A program made the translations under genes and the position numbers. Below the pieces are notes generated by a model. It was not told the DNA's origin. It did no database searches and was given only the letters and a program-made list of their open reading frames with translations. 64,000 bases of DNA from RHKX01 sp046330285. GTDB taxonomy: Bacteria > Actinomycetota > Thermoleophilia > Solirubrobacterales > 70-9. Position 1 is the stretch's first letter. Each line of letters starts with the position of its first letter. Below are positions 1 to 8,327 of this stretch, piece after piece. Location of the stretch: NCBI GenBank assembly GCA_046330285.1, contig JAXLSX010000003.1:186001-250000 (forward strand), in the 5' to 3' direction.

Positions 1-2
1 AC

Positions 3-839
3 GTCGGTCGCGGTCGCGTCGGTGCCTTCAACCTGCGGCGCCTGTCGTTGCCGCTGCCGACGTTGCTGCCGTCGGTCAACCAGATCGGGTTCGACAGCTA
101 CGACTGGATCGCCGGCACCCTCGACCGGACCCGGAGCGGGAGCGGCAACCGTGGGCGCCTGCTGCTCTGGGTGATCGGCTCGCGCGAGCGGAACGGGCAG
201 CGCGTCGCCGACCCCGCCAGCGAGTTCGCCTTCCCGCTGACCGGCCGCTACGTCGGCGACTCCGTGATCCTCGACCAGCGCAGCTTCTCCCTGCTCTTCA
301 CCTTCGGCCGGGTGCCGCTCGACCGGCTCGGTTTCCGCGGCAGCTTCGACCCGTCGCTGACGATGCGCCCCGGCGCCGCCGTCTACGGCGAGGTCGACTG
401 TCCGGCCGTCCCGAACCTCGGCCCGCTCCTGATCGTCGCCGGGCTCTGCAACGACCAGGACAAGCTGATCGCCTCGGGGACCTATCTGACGAGCGGCTAC
501 CGGGGGCCCGCCAACCGGAGACCCGACGGTGTCCGCCTCGGCGACGTGGCGATGACCCGGCCGACGGCGACGACCGCCGGCTCGGTCAGCGCCGATCTGC
601 GCCTCGCGAAGGGCGCCGATCTCGACGCCGGCGAGCACACGGCGGGCGTCCTCCTGGTCGACGCCGAGACCGGGAAGCCGCTGCCACTCGACTACGACGG
701 GCTGACGAAGCTGAGGAAGGCCGGTGGCAAGATCACCGGGGTAGATGTGGAGCTGCCGGCCGGCACCGACCTCCCCCCTCGTCTCACCGCCTACGCGATC
801 GCCGACGTCTTCCCGGTCGGCACAGCCAAGCTGCGCTGA
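3..839 (+). CDS. Hypothetical protein, 5' end cut by window edge
   Basis: The reading frame is open from the first complete codon, so the true start lies upstream of the window. The visible part is about 278 residues. I do not recognise the family. The sequence is rich in glycine, beta-type segments and short polar loops, with a Cys pair in the middle (in VDCPAVPNLG and AGLCNDQ), which would fit an extracellular beta-sandwich, but no signal peptide can be seen because the N-terminus is missing. It ends five bases before the DUF167 gene on the same strand, so the two may share a transcript. An internal TTG at 48 could start a shorter form, but coding continues upstream of it. Confidence 0.6.
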   Translation, partial: VGRGRVGAFNLRRLSLPLPTLLPSVNQIGFDSYDWIAGTLDRTRSGSGNRGRLLLWVIGSRERNGQRVADPASEFAFPLTGRYVGDSVILDQRSFSLLFTFGRVPLDRLGFRGSFDPSLTMRPGAAVYGEVDCPAVPNLGPLLIVAGLCNDQDKLIASGTYLTSGYRGPANRRPDGVRLGDVAMTRPTATTAGSVSADLRLAKGADLDAGEHTAGVLLVDAETGKPLPLDYDGLTKLRKAGGKITGVDVELPAGTDLPPRLTAYAIADVFPVGTAKLR

Positions 840-844
840 GCCGG

Positions 845-1129
845 ATGGCCTCCGTGCCGGACGGCGAGGCGACGATCCCGGTCCGGGTCATCCCGCGAGC
901 GAAGCGCACGCAGGTCGGCGGCGAACGCGACGGCCGCTTGCTCGTCAGGGTTGCGGCGCCCCCGGTCGACGGCAAGGCGAACGCGGCGGTGATCGCGGCG
1001 CTCGCCTCGGCCCTGGGCGTGCCGAAGCGCGATGTCGCGATCGTCCGCGGCGAGTCCTCGCGCGACAAGGTCGTCCGCGTCACCGGAATGGCGGCGGACG
1101 ACCCGCGCCTCGCGGCGCTCAGGCGCTGA
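845..1129 (+). CDS. DUF167 (YggU/UPF0235) family protein
   Basis: A 94-residue protein with the full DUF167 pattern: an N-terminal strand with IPVRVIPRAKRTQV, then GRLLVRVAAPPVDGKANAAV around residues 30-50, and a helix that carries the rest of the fold up to KVVRVTG. Length matches the family (about 75-110). The biochemical role of DUF167 is not established. It starts with ATG five bases after the preceding stop and has no separate promoter that I can see, so it is probably co-transcribed with the gene before it. It converges on the dehydrogenase gene with an 11-base gap. The family call is firm; no function is inferred. Confidence 0.88.
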   Translation: MASVPDGEATIPVRVIPRAKRTQVGGERDGRLLVRVAAPPVDGKANAAVIAALASALGVPKRDVAIVRGESSRDKVVRVTGMAADDPRLAALRR

Positions 1130-1140
1130 CGGCCGCGTCG

Positions 1141-2511
1141 CTACTTGGCGACGCGGATCAGCTTCTTGTTGACGAACTCGTCCATCCCGTACTTGCCCAT
1201 CTCGCGCCCGAACCCGGAGCGCTTGACGCCGCCGAACGGGAGCTCCGCTCCGTCGAGTCCGACGCCGTTGACGAACACCATCCCGGTGTCGAGCTTGTCG
1301 GCGATTCGCTGGGCCTGCTCGGGATCGCTGGTGAACACGTAGGAGCCCAGGCCGAACGGGGTGTCGTTCGCGAGCTCGACGGCTTCCTCCTCGGAGCTCA
1401 CCCTGTAGACGCTCGCGACGGGTCCGAAGAACTCCTCGCGGTAGGCGTCGTTGTCCGGGGTGATGCCGGTCAGGACGGTGGTCGGGAAGAAGTTGTCCTT
1501 CCGCTCTCCTCCGATCACGACCTCAGCGCCCTGAGCGACGGCGCGGTCGAGCTGGTCCTGAAGGCGCTCGGCCGCGGTCGTCGACGAGAGCGGGCCGATC
1601 TCGGTGCCCTCGGCCGTCGGGTCGCCGGGCGAGGCCGCTGACATCTGCGCCGTGAACTTCTCGAGGAAGTCGTCGTAGACGTCGTCGGCGACGATGAACC
1701 GCTTGGCGGCGTTGCACGACTGGCCGGTGTTGTCGAGCCGGGCGCCGACGGCGGCCTCGACGGCCTCGTCGAGGTCGTCGGCGCTGAGCAGGATGAACGG
1801 GTCGGAGCCGCCGAGCTCGAGGACGACCTTCTTCAGGTTGCGGCCGGCGATCTCGGCGACGGCCGCGCCGGCGCGCTCCGAACCCGTCAGCGACACGGCG
1901 CGGACCCTGGGGTCGGCGATCGCCTCGGCGATCTGGTCGTTCGTCGCGAGGATCGTCTGGTAGGCGCCGGGCGGGAAGCCCGCGTCGTCGTACATCTGCT
2001 GGATCGCCTCAGCCGACTCCGGGCACTGCGGGGCGGGCTTGAGCAGGATCGTGTTGCCGACGATCAGGTTCGGCCCCGCGAAGCGGGCCACCTGGTAGTA
2101 GGGGAAGTTCCAGGGCATGATCCCGAGCAGCGGGCCCATCGAGGTGCGGCGGATCAGGGCGCTGCCCTCGCCGGCCAGGAGCTCGATCGGCTCGTCGGCG
2201 AGGAACTCCTCGGCGTTCTCGGCGTAGTAGCCGTAGATGTCGCCGCAGAAGTCGACCTCCATCAGGGCCTGCTCCATCGGCTTGCCCATCTCCTTGACGG
2301 CGATCGCGGCGAGCGTCTCGCGGCGCTCGATGTGCATGTCGGCGACCTTCTGGATCATCGCCGCGCGCTCGGCGATCGTGGTGGTCTGCGCCCACGACCG
2401 GTGCGCATCCTCGGCCTTGCCGATCGCGGAGTCGAGCTCCTGATCGGTGATCTCCGGGTACTCCTGGACCTTCTCACCCGTTGCCGGGTTGACGACCGCG
2501 TAGCTGCTCAT
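1141..2511 (-). CDS. NAD(P)-dependent succinate-semialdehyde dehydrogenase (ALDH superfamily)
   Basis: A 456-residue aldehyde dehydrogenase that should oxidise succinate semialdehyde (or a related short aldehyde) to the acid, a cytosolic step of GABA-type catabolism. Visible catalytic features are Asn135 in MPWNFP, the general base Glu232 in LELGGSDPF and the nucleophile Cys266 in NTGQSCNAAKRF. The NAAKRF stretch after the cysteine is typical of the Sad/YneI-like succinate-semialdehyde subgroup. The length is normal for this shorter subgroup. The ATG at 2511 follows a strong Shine-Dalgarno run (AGGAGGAGAGAG). The gene diverges from the secreted repeat protein across a 163-base spacer. Substrate choice is inferred from subgroup resemblance; the enzyme class is certain. 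Confidence 0.9.
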   Translation of the reverse strand: MSSYAVVNPATGEKVQEYPEITDQELDSAIGKAEDAHRSWAQTTTIAERAAMIQKVADMHIERRETLAAIAVKEMGKPMEQALMEVDFCGDIYGYYAENAEEFLADEPIELLAGEGSALIRRTSMGPLLGIMPWNFPYYQVARFAGPNLIVGNTILLKPAPQCPESAEAIQQMYDDAGFPPGAYQTILATNDQIAEAIADPRVRAVSLTGSERAGAAVAEIAGRNLKKVVLELGGSDPFILLSADDLDEAVEAAVGARLDNTGQSCNAAKRFIVADDVYDDFLEKFTAQMSAASPGDPTAEGTEIGPLSSTTAAERLQDQLDRAVAQGAEVVIGGERKDNFFPTTVLTGITPDNDAYREEFFGPVASVYRVSSEEEAVELANDTPFGLGSYVFTSDPEQAQRIADKLDTGMVFVNGVGLDGAELPFGGVKRSGFGREMGKYGMDEFVNKKLIRVAK

Positions 2512-2674
2512 CTCTCTCCTCCTGTGGCGCCGGGCGCATGGCGCGTGTTGACGGTGCTTCTGAGGCTAGCTGTTGCGGGTTCGCGGCGACCGACCGGCGC
2601 ACAGCCCCGAGCGCAGCGCTAGCCTGCCGGAACCCGGGGACTCTGGAATCAGGATTGAAAGGACTGGGATCGGT

Positions 2675-5071
2675 TTGAGGCCTCGGATTGGTACGGCGTT
2701 CGTCGCCGCTCTGACACTGGCACTGTTGGTCGCGTCGCCGGCATCGGCCGCTACGGCCAAGAAGGGCACCGGCCGGCTCGTCCCGAGCGACGTCACCGTC
2801 TCGACGCGGATCGACAACGGCACGATCGCCGACATCGGCTTCCGCGTCACCAACCGCAGCGAGCACGCCCAGCGCTCGCGCCGCGCGCAACTCTCGCTCG
2901 TCGACGACAGCCAGAAGTCCCGCCGCCTCGGCAACGTCACGATCCCCCGCCTCGACGGCGGAGGCTTCATCGACGAGACCGGCTCCCGCCGCGTCCGCAA
3001 TGCAACCCCGGCGGGCACCTACCGCGCCCAGGTCTGCGTGCGCTCGCAGGTCCGGCTGCGCTGCGCGACCTCCAACCAGGAGGTTGTAATCACCCCGGCC
3101 GAGCTCGAGGCCGACCCCTCGCCCGTCGACTTCGGCAGCGTCATCCTCGGTGAGGCGAGCGCGCCCGTCGACGTGCAGATCACCAACACCGGTGGCGTCG
3201 CCTCCGCCGTCCCGTCGCTGAGCTTCACCGGGACCAACGCCGCCGACTTCACCGTCGTCGGAGGGGACTGCGACGACTCGGACCTCTCGCCGGGCGATTC
3301 GTGCACGGCGACACTGCGCTTCACGCCCGGCGGCGCCGGCTCGCGCTCGGCATCGCTTCAGGTCACCGGCGGCAGCTCGACGCTGGCGGTCCCGCTCCAG
3401 GGAACCGCGCTGAAGCAGGCTTCGATCTCGATCGCGCCACCCTCGCATGGCTTCGGTGGGCAGGAGATCGACACGTTCTCGCCTCGTCAGACGTTCACGG
3501 TCACCAACGACGGCGACGTGCCGACCTCCGCGCTGAACACGGCCCTGGTCGGCCCCGATCAGGGTCAGTTCAGGATCGACGCCGACCTGAACGGCTGCGT
3601 CGGGAAGACGCTGGCGGCAGGGCAGTCCTGCCCGATCGACGTCAGGTTCGCCCCGACCGCGGCGGGCTCAAAGGTCTCATCCCTCCAGGTCCAGGCCTCG
3701 ACCGGAGGCACGACCGCCGCATCGCTGAGCGGCACTGGACTGAAGCCGGCCGAGCTGCAGATCACGCCGACTTCGAAGGACTTCGGCAAGGTCCAGCTCG
3801 GATCCGTGTCCTCGTCGACCACGTTCACGGTCGAGAACGTCGGCGAATCGCCGAGCTCGGCGCTCAACACCACCACGACCGACAGCCAGTTCGGGATACC
3901 GCTCCCGAACGACGACTGCTCGACAGTCGTCCTCGACCCGGGCCAGACCTGCACGGTCGACGCGAACTTCGAGCCGAGCGCCCACGGCGACCAATCCGGG
4001 GATCTCGAGGTGAGTGCCACGAAGGGCGGCACCGCCAAGGCGTCGCTGAGCGGCTATGGCGGCGATCCGGCGAAGCTGGAGATCTCGCCGGCGTCATACG
4101 ACTTCGAGGAGGTCCAGGTCGACACCGATTCGGCCCCGAAGACATTCACCGTCACCAACACCGGCGACTTCCAGGCCGTGCCGATTTCGTCCGTCGGGGT
4201 GGATGGTGCGGGCTTCTCCATCAAGTCCGACACTTGCGCCTTCGCTGCCGTCGAGCCGGGCGGCACCTGCACGATCGACGTGGGCTTCAAGCCTGCCTCG
4301 CGGGGTGACAAGACCGGAACGGTCACCGTCCTGTCGACCTCCAGCGGCACCCCAAGCGCGTCGCTGAGCGGCTTCGGCGCCGACCCGGCGAAGATCGTTC
4401 TGACCCCGGATACTTACGACTTCGGCAACGTCGTCGCCGGTGGCTCCTTCACGAAGAACTTCACCGCCACCAACAGCGGTGACCTCCCCGCGCAGGGATT
4501 CGTGATGGTGGTTTCGGGATCGTCCGACTACTACATCGAACTGGGTGATTGTTCGCCGTCCGGACTCGCGGCAGGTGCATCGTGCCACCCCACCATCCGC
4601 TTCAGCCCGACCTCGACGGGGATCCAGGCCGCAACGGTCAAGATGCTGGACTCGGCCCAAGGCCTCCCGAGCGGTGTTCCGACCGAAGTCACGGGCAACG
4701 GCGTCGCCACCGACGCCCAGCTGGTCTTCGACCCGACGTTCCGGCTCTTCAACCCGCTCCTGGGCGGAGGTACCTTCTCGACTCCCGTCTACATAACGAA
4801 CACGGGCGCGGCGGATGCCCACGGTCTGACCTTTACGGCGGGCTCGACGAACACCGCGAACGTCGACACCGCCTTCACGTCCTTCCAGGGGGGCATCCCG
4901 AACGGATCTCCGCATCCACCCTGCGGGACGGACCTCGCGGGAGGGTCGACCTGCGGCGGATTCTTCATCTGGAGGGCCGGCGAGGCTCTCAATCCCACAC
5001 AGGCCAGCATCAAGGTGACCGGCCTACCCGGCGGCACCTCCGAGTTCACGGCGACCTTCGGCGGCCCGTAG
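2675..5071 (+). CDS. Secreted choice-of-anchor D (ASH-like) repeat protein
   Basis: About 798 residues. I place the start at TTG 2675 because the signal peptide begins there (MRPRIGTAF, hydrophobic core, cleavage near SPASAA) and AAAGGA lies 11-16 bases upstream; the frame is open further back to a TTG at 2573. After an N-terminal domain of about 110 residues come six tandem modules of roughly 107 residues. Each runs from a DFG(x)V-type strand through FTVTNTGD and an L(x)PG(x)(x)C turn to a closing ASLSG-type strand; the sixth is divergent. Most modules hold two cysteines spaced for a disulfide. This is the choice-of-anchor D/HYDIN-like immunoglobulin fold. It is probably a cell-surface or extracellular protein; the ligand is unknown. 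Confidence 0.85.
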   Translation: MRPRIGTAFVAALTLALLVASPASAATAKKGTGRLVPSDVTVSTRIDNGTIADIGFRVTNRSEHAQRSRRAQLSLVDDSQKSRRLGNVTIPRLDGGGFIDETGSRRVRNATPAGTYRAQVCVRSQVRLRCATSNQEVVITPAELEADPSPVDFGSVILGEASAPVDVQITNTGGVASAVPSLSFTGTNAADFTVVGGDCDDSDLSPGDSCTATLRFTPGGAGSRSASLQVTGGSSTLAVPLQGTALKQASISIAPPSHGFGGQEIDTFSPRQTFTVTNDGDVPTSALNTALVGPDQGQFRIDADLNGCVGKTLAAGQSCPIDVRFAPTAAGSKVSSLQVQASTGGTTAASLSGTGLKPAELQITPTSKDFGKVQLGSVSSSTTFTVENVGESPSSALNTTTTDSQFGIPLPNDDCSTVVLDPGQTCTVDANFEPSAHGDQSGDLEVSATKGGTAKASLSGYGGDPAKLEISPASYDFEEVQVDTDSAPKTFTVTNTGDFQAVPISSVGVDGAGFSIKSDTCAFAAVEPGGTCTIDVGFKPASRGDKTGTVTVLSTSSGTPSASLSGFGADPAKIVLTPDTYDFGNVVAGGSFTKNFTATNSGDLPAQGFVMVVSGSSDYYIELGDCSPSGLAAGASCHPTIRFSPTSTGIQAATVKMLDSAQGLPSGVPTEVTGNGVATDAQLVFDPTFRLFNPLLGGGTFSTPVYITNTGAADAHGLTFTAGSTNTANVDTAFTSFQGGIPNGSPHPPCGTDLAGGSTCGGFFIWRAGEALNPTQASIKVTGLPGGTSEFTATFGGP

Positions 5072-5072
5072 C

Positions 5073-5753
5073 TCAGACCCCGCGTTCGGGGTTCTGGATC
5101 CGGTCGATGCCGTCGGCGAGGCCGGCGAGCGCGTCGGCGCGGATCCGGAGCTTCGTGGCGTGATGGGCGTTCATGTCGATGCCCTTGAGCCGCTCGGCGG
5201 CGGCGCGGGCGGTGCCGATGACCTCTCCCGGCTCGACGACTTCGTCGAGGAAGCCGGCGTCCCGGGCCTCGTCGGGACCGATGATCACCCCCGTGACCGT
5301 CGCCCGGTCGTAGGCGGGGCGGGTCAGCCGGTGCTTGGCGATCGCGATCCCGAAGAACGGGAGCGTCAAGCCGATCGCGACCTCGTTGAGCCCGATCTTG
5401 AAGTCGCCGGCGGCACCGACGCGGTAATCGGCCGACAGCAGCAGGAACGCTCCCATCGCCAGCGCGTTGCCGTTGCAGGCGACGACGATCGGGCGCGGGA
5501 AGGAGAGCATCCGCTCGGAGATGCGGGCACCGGCGGTGAGCATCGTCGGCCAGTCTTCGCTCTTGAGGTCGAAGCCGGCCGAGAAGGTCCGCTCGCGGCC
5601 GGTCATGACGACGACGGCCTCGTCGGCCTCGGCCTGGTCGAGGCGCTCGCCGATCGAGGCGAGCATGTCCGCCGACAGGGCGTTGACCTTGCCGTCGTCG
5701 AGGGTGATCGTCGCGATCCCGTCGTCGAGGGCGTAAGTGGTGAGTTCGCTCAT
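5073..5753 (-). CDS. Enoyl-CoA hydratase/isomerase (crotonase) family protein
   Basis: A 226-residue crotonase-fold protein. The oxyanion-hole segments are visible as RTFSAGFDLK and GNALAMGAFLLLSADYR. The acidic residues used by true enoyl-CoA hydratases are not obvious (the region after GAF is LLLSAD), so hydratase activity is doubtful and an isomerase-like or other acyl-CoA activity is as likely. The protein is shorter than classic hydratases (about 255-260). The minus-strand ATG at 5753 is preceded by TAGGCT (5761-5766) at 7 bases and no Shine-Dalgarno, suggesting a leaderless mRNA. It diverges from the thioesterase gene, which also acts on acyl-CoA, so the two may serve the same acyl-CoA pool. 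Confidence 0.85.
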   Translation of the reverse strand: MSELTTYALDDGIATITLDDGKVNALSADMLASIGERLDQAEADEAVVVMTGRERTFSAGFDLKSEDWPTMLTAGARISERMLSFPRPIVVACNGNALAMGAFLLLSADYRVGAAGDFKIGLNEVAIGLTLPFFGIAIAKHRLTRPAYDRATVTGVIIGPDEARDAGFLDEVVEPGEVIGTARAAAERLKGIDMNAHHATKLRIRADALAGLADGIDRIQNPERGV

Positions 5754-5760
5754 GGGCGGA

Positions 5761-5780
5761 AGCCTACGTCCGGATAGGGT
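5761..5780. promoter_or_regulatory. Back-to-back -10 boxes of the crotonase and thioesterase genes
   Basis: TAGGCT on the minus strand (5761-5766) lies 7 bases before the crotonase ATG. TAGGGT on the plus strand (5775-5780) lies 7 bases before the thioesterase GTG. The whole spacer is 34 bases, so each -35 region must overlap the other promoter or the other start codon. Seen directly; promoter activity is inferred. Confidence 0.5.
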
Positions 5781-5787
5781 CTCGCCG

Positions 5788-6177
5788 GTGAGCGAGGAGC
5801 CCGATTACAGCCCCGGTCCGTTCTCGGCGCACCTCGGATTCCGCGTCCTGAAGGCGGACGCCGAAGGCTCGCTCGTCGAGGCCGATCCCGGGCCCGAGCA
5901 CTGCAACGGCGGCGGGATCGTCCACGGCGGATACCTGAGCGCGCTGCTCGACACCGCGACCGGCTGGGCCGTGCACGCCCTCACCCCCGACGATGTTGCC
6001 GCTCCTCACGTTCAGATCAGCGTCCAGTTCGTCCGCGCCGCGCTGCCGGGCACGATGCTCGTCTGCCGCGGCCGCAGCGTTCAGGCCGGTCGCCGGATCG
6101 CCTCGGCCGAGGCGGAGATCACCCAGGACGGCAAGGTGATCGCCCGCGCGAACACCACCCACGCCGTCCTGTCCTAG
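5788..6177 (+). CDS. PaaI-family hotdog thioesterase
   Basis: A 129-residue hotdog-fold protein likely to hydrolyse acyl- or aryl-CoA thioesters in the cytosol. The PaaI-type active-site segment is clear: CNGGGIVHGGYLSALLDTA, followed by the ISVQFVRAA strand and the terminal RANTTHAVL strand. The GTG at 5788 is chosen rather than the upstream ATG at 5737 because the latter would overlap the divergent crotonase start, and because GTG 5788 sits exactly 7 bases after a TAGGGT box. Paired divergently with a crotonase gene, it may release free acid or recycle CoA in the same pathway. Substrate unknown. Confidence 0.87.
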   Translation: MSEEPDYSPGPFSAHLGFRVLKADAEGSLVEADPGPEHCNGGGIVHGGYLSALLDTATGWAVHALTPDDVAAPHVQISVQFVRAALPGTMLVCRGRSVQAGRRIASAEAEITQDGKVIARANTTHAVLS

Positions 6178-6221
6178 CTGCGACGGGCCGGACGCCCGCC
6201 GGATCGGCAATCCTCCAGCCG

Positions 6222-7286
6222 ATGGCAGGTGACGCGGTGATGATCGACGCCGACGGGCGCGAGGTGCGCGTCTCGAGCCCCGACCGGGTCATCTTCGAGG
6301 CGACCGAGCGGACCGGCGAGATCACCAAGCTGCAGATCGCCGAGTACTACGTCGCCGTCGGCGACGGGATCATGCGGGCGCTGCGCGAGCGGCCGACGAC
6401 GCTGGAGCGATGGCCGAAGGGCGTCCACGAGGGGATCGTGCTCTCGACCAGGGAGCGCGGCGGCGGCGACGCCTTCTACCAGAAGCGGATTCCCAAGGGC
6501 GCCCCTGACTGGGTCGAGACTGCCCGGATCGAGTTCCCCTCCGGCCGCCACGCCGACGAGATCTGCCCGACCGAGCTCGGAGTCGTCGCCTGGTGCGCCC
6601 ACATGGGCACGCTGACCTTCCACCCCTGGCCGGTCCGCCGCGCCGACGTCGACCACCCCGACGAGCTCCGGCTCGACCTCGACCCGCAGCCCGGCACCGA
6701 TTTCGGCGACGCCGTCCGGGTCGCGGCGGAGGCGCGGAAGCTCCTCGGCGAGCTCGGCTACGCGGGCTTCCCGAAGACGTCGGGGGGGCGCGGCCTGCAC
6801 ATCTACGTCCGGATCGAGCCGCTCTGGACCTTCACCGACATGCGCCACGCGGCGATCGCCTTCGGACGGGAGCTCGAGCGCCGGATGCCGGGCGAGGTGA
6901 CGACCAAGTGGTGGAAGGAGGAGCGCGGCGAGAAGGTGTTCGTCGACTACAACCAGAACGCCCGCGACCGGACGATTGCCTCCCCCTACAGCGTCCGGCC
7001 GAGGCCCGGTGCGCCGGTGTCGGCGCCGCTGCTCTGGGACGAGGTCGCGGAGGTCAGGCCCGAGGACTTCACGGTCGAGACGATGCCGGCGCGCTTCGCC
7101 GAGGTCGGCGACCGCTTCGCGGCGATCGACGATGTCCACCACTCGCTGGAGCCGCTGCTGGAGATGTACGAGCGGGACGAGGCCGCGGGCGAAGGCGACA
7201 TGCCCTACCCGCCCGACTACCCGAAGATGCCCGGCGAGCCGAAGCGGGTGCAGCCCTCCCGGGACCGCGACCGCAAGAAGGACTGA
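6222..7286 (+). CDS. Stand-alone LigD-type polymerase/primase domain protein
   Basis: A 354-residue archaeo-eukaryotic primase-type polymerase, the PolDom of bacterial non-homologous end joining. Metal ligands are visible as the DLD pair Asp152/Asp154 in RLDLDPQPG and Asp242 in FVDYNQN. The nucleotide-binding SGGRGLHIY motif holds His193, and RDRTIASPYS follows the third aspartate. In LigD this domain adds ribonucleotides to broken ends. Here there is no ligase or phosphoesterase domain, and no ku gene nearby. The C-terminus is a charged tail (PSRDRDRKKD). The ATG at 6222 has AATCCT 7 bases before it; an internal ATG at 6240 is possible. Family certain; a role in end joining is inferred. Confidence 0.9.
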   Translation: MAGDAVMIDADGREVRVSSPDRVIFEATERTGEITKLQIAEYYVAVGDGIMRALRERPTTLERWPKGVHEGIVLSTRERGGGDAFYQKRIPKGAPDWVETARIEFPSGRHADEICPTELGVVAWCAHMGTLTFHPWPVRRADVDHPDELRLDLDPQPGTDFGDAVRVAAEARKLLGELGYAGFPKTSGGRGLHIYVRIEPLWTFTDMRHAAIAFGRELERRMPGEVTTKWWKEERGEKVFVDYNQNARDRTIASPYSVRPRPGAPVSAPLLWDEVAEVRPEDFTVETMPARFAEVGDRFAAIDDVHHSLEPLLEMYERDEAAGEGDMPYPPDYPKMPGEPKRVQPSRDRDRKKD

Positions 7287-7295
7287 GCCGGACCC

Positions 7296-8327
7296 CTACG
7301 GCCGGATCGGTGCTGCGTTGCGCACCTTGAGCGGCGCGACCGGGGTTCCGTCGCTCCAGCGGCCGAGCGAGGTGTGCCGGCGGTCCTCGCCGAGCGCGTA
7401 CTCGCAGTCGCGATCCGCGAAGGCGCAGGAGCGAAGCGCGTCCCAGACCGACCAGCAGAAGTTCCAGTCGTAGGCGTCGGGAGGGCCGGGAGGGGTGGCG
7501 GAGCCACCGGCGCAGACTCCATGCGCCGACGACAAGCCCGGCGTTCCGTGGAGGTCCGACTTCGTCAGCACCAGGTCCTTGTTTCGCTGCGGGATCGAGC
7601 CGAGGAGGGGGAACAGGGAGTTGCACGACTCGTTCGGCCCGTCCAGCGCGAGGACGCCACCGGCGCCGGAGTGGCACTCCACCTTCGCGTTCTTCGGAAT
7701 CCCGGCCAGCGAATCGTCGAGGGCGGGCTCTCCGGCTCCGGCGAGGCCGCCGTCGTGGGGGTCGTCGAGGAAGATCGCTCGCGGCTTCGGGACGCCCAGC
7801 TCGCGCCACCGATTGGCGACGTTCGCCGTGATGATCCCTCCGAAGGAGAAGCCGAAGTAGCCGGCCCGGCCGAGGTCCGGCTGGACGCGCGAGCCCTTCG
7901 CATGCAGGAAGTCGATGCCGCCGGTGATCCCGGCAACCTCGGAGTCGATGCAGGGCTCGATGAAATAGGGGCCCGGGCAGGGGGTGGCGACGCCGGTCTG
8001 CCAGCGTGGGTAGATCACGACGCTGCCGTGGCGAACCGTGTGCTCGATCAGCCCCTCCATCTGCGCGTAGCCGGAGTACTCGTAGTAGCCGTGGCTGATG
8101 ATCGCGAGAGGCGCCCGCTTCGGCTCCGGCCGCGTCGGCTCGAAGACGTAGAACGCGTCGGCACCGGTCCCGCCCTGGTGGACGCGGAATCCGGCATGGG
8201 AGTAGTCGCTGCCGCCCGGTCCGTGCTTCGGCTGCGGCGGCTGAGTGATCGCCGATCCGTGAGCCGCCGTGATCGGGAGAGTGAGCGCGACGGCGAGCGC
8301 CGCGACGACGGCTGCCCAGCGCCTCAC
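7296..8327 (-). CDS. Secreted alpha/beta hydrolase
   Basis: A 343-residue exported hydrolase with a signal peptide (residues 1-25, ending near AAHGSA). The fold is shown by the HG oxyanion loop (IISHGYYEYSG) and the nucleophile elbow GFSFGG with Ser161. A candidate acid is the LDDPHD segment, and His residues occur late (SDLHGTPG, RRHTSLG). Several cysteines (TPCPG, EPCIDS, VECHSG, ESCNS, WNFCWS) are probably in disulfides, fitting an extracellular enzyme. The start codon overlaps the stop of the flavoprotein gene by four bases (ATGA), so it is translationally coupled to it. Substrate unknown; it could be an esterase or lipase. Confidence 0.75.
   Translation of the reverse strand: MRRWAAVVAALAVALTLPITAAHGSAITQPPQPKHGPGGSDYSHAGFRVHQGGTGADAFYVFEPTRPEPKRAPLAIISHGYYEYSGYAQMEGLIEHTVRHGSVVIYPRWQTGVATPCPGPYFIEPCIDSEVAGITGGIDFLHAKGSRVQPDLGRAGYFGFSFGGIITANVANRWRELGVPKPRAIFLDDPHDGGLAGAGEPALDDSLAGIPKNAKVECHSGAGGVLALDGPNESCNSLFPLLGSIPQRNKDLVLTKSDLHGTPGLSSAHGVCAGGSATPPGPPDAYDWNFCWSVWDALRSCAFADRDCEYALGEDRRHTSLGRWSDGTPVAPLKVRNAAPIRP

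Noticed and set aside
745..1641. Open frame overlapping the DUF167 and dehydrogenase genes
   Set aside because: Out of frame with two well-supported genes and of shadow-like composition.
2548..2572. TTGACG and TAGCTG as a promoter for the choice-of-anchor D gene
   Set aside because: The spacer is only 13 bases and the putative start is over 100 bases away; not reported as a promoter.
2474..3448. A 324-residue minus-strand frame over the choice-of-anchor D gene
   Set aside because: It is antisense to the conserved repeat modules and has only Arg/Ala-rich low-complexity sequence.
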